Below are positions 25,552 through 25,557 of a stretch of DNA of 25,557 nucleotides, in pieces (position 1 is the first letter of the stretch; every line of letters begins with the position of its first letter). A program made the position numbers and the translations under genes. The notes under the pieces were generated by a model that had not been told where the DNA came from, made no database searches, and saw only the letters and a program-made list of their open reading frames with translations. The stretch lies in NCBI GenBank assembly GCA_046538375.1, contig JBKHJA010000023.1, positions 1 through 25,557 of the forward strand. The letters are read 5' to 3'. The DNA is from JBKHJA01 sp046538375. GTDB taxonomy: Bacteria > Acidobacteriota > Aminicenantia > Aminicenantales > Aminicenantaceae.

Positions 25552-25557
25552 GACTTT

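Noticed and set aside
1..25557. CRISPR arrays, tRNA or rRNA genes, insertion sequences, phage genes
   Set aside because: No spaced repeats, cloverleaf-like segments, transposase or integrase motifs, or terminal inverted repeats were seen.

Overview
The window is a bacterial carbohydrate-storage locus. It holds 14 protein genes on about 25.5 kb, with no tRNA, rRNA, CRISPR array or insertion sequence that I can see. Shine-Dalgarno sequences are strong (AGGAGG-like), genes often overlap by 4 to 14 bases, and AGA/AGG arginine codons are common. All of this is bacterial. The inositol-phosphate cytidylyltransferase/CDP-alcohol transferase fusion, the GT81-type glucosyltransferase and the GH57 enzyme with a DUF3536-like C-terminus suggest an uncultured, possibly thermophilic or anaerobic lineage. 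An Aminicenantes-like bacterium is one guess, but the lineage cannot be fixed from sequence reading alone.

Left region (1-4250). A NIF3-like metal protein (minus) is divergent from a two-gene unit (plus): an IolE/IolI-like TIM-barrel sugar-phosphate isomerase and a two-domain IPCT/DIPPS-like enzyme. The intergenic space between them carries perfect inverted repeats that look like operator sites. A small UPF0316-type membrane protein (minus) converges on this unit. Its probable promoter is back to back with that of the main cluster.

Main cluster (4251-23151). Nine genes all read rightward: GT81 glucosyl(-3-phospho)glycerate synthase, glgA, glgE, treS-maltokinase fusion, glgB, treZ, GH57/DUF3536, treY and malQ. 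The last four genes overlap. Together they encode de novo alpha-glucan synthesis from ADP-glucose (GlgA, GlgB), release of trehalose from glucan ends (TreY, TreZ), and return of trehalose to glucan (TreS, maltokinase, GlgE). MalQ reshuffles oligomers. The leading GT81 enzyme diverts nucleotide-glucose to a compatible solute. The GH57 protein is the member without an assigned role and the best candidate for new biochemistry.

Right region (23158-25557). galT-like and glgC genes run leftward, convergent with malQ. GlgC makes the ADP-glucose used by GlgA and perhaps by the GT81 enzyme. The GalT-like protein has the active-site pattern of the branch that includes ADP-glucose phosphorylase, so it may also act on the nucleotide-glucose pool.

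No glycogen phosphorylase, GlgX/TreX debranching enzyme, OtsA/OtsB, or glucosyl-3-phosphoglycerate phosphatase lies in the window. Several starts were revised from the longest open frame to codons with a proper ribosome-binding site. GlgA and TreS appear to use TTG, and GlgE and GlgC use GTG.
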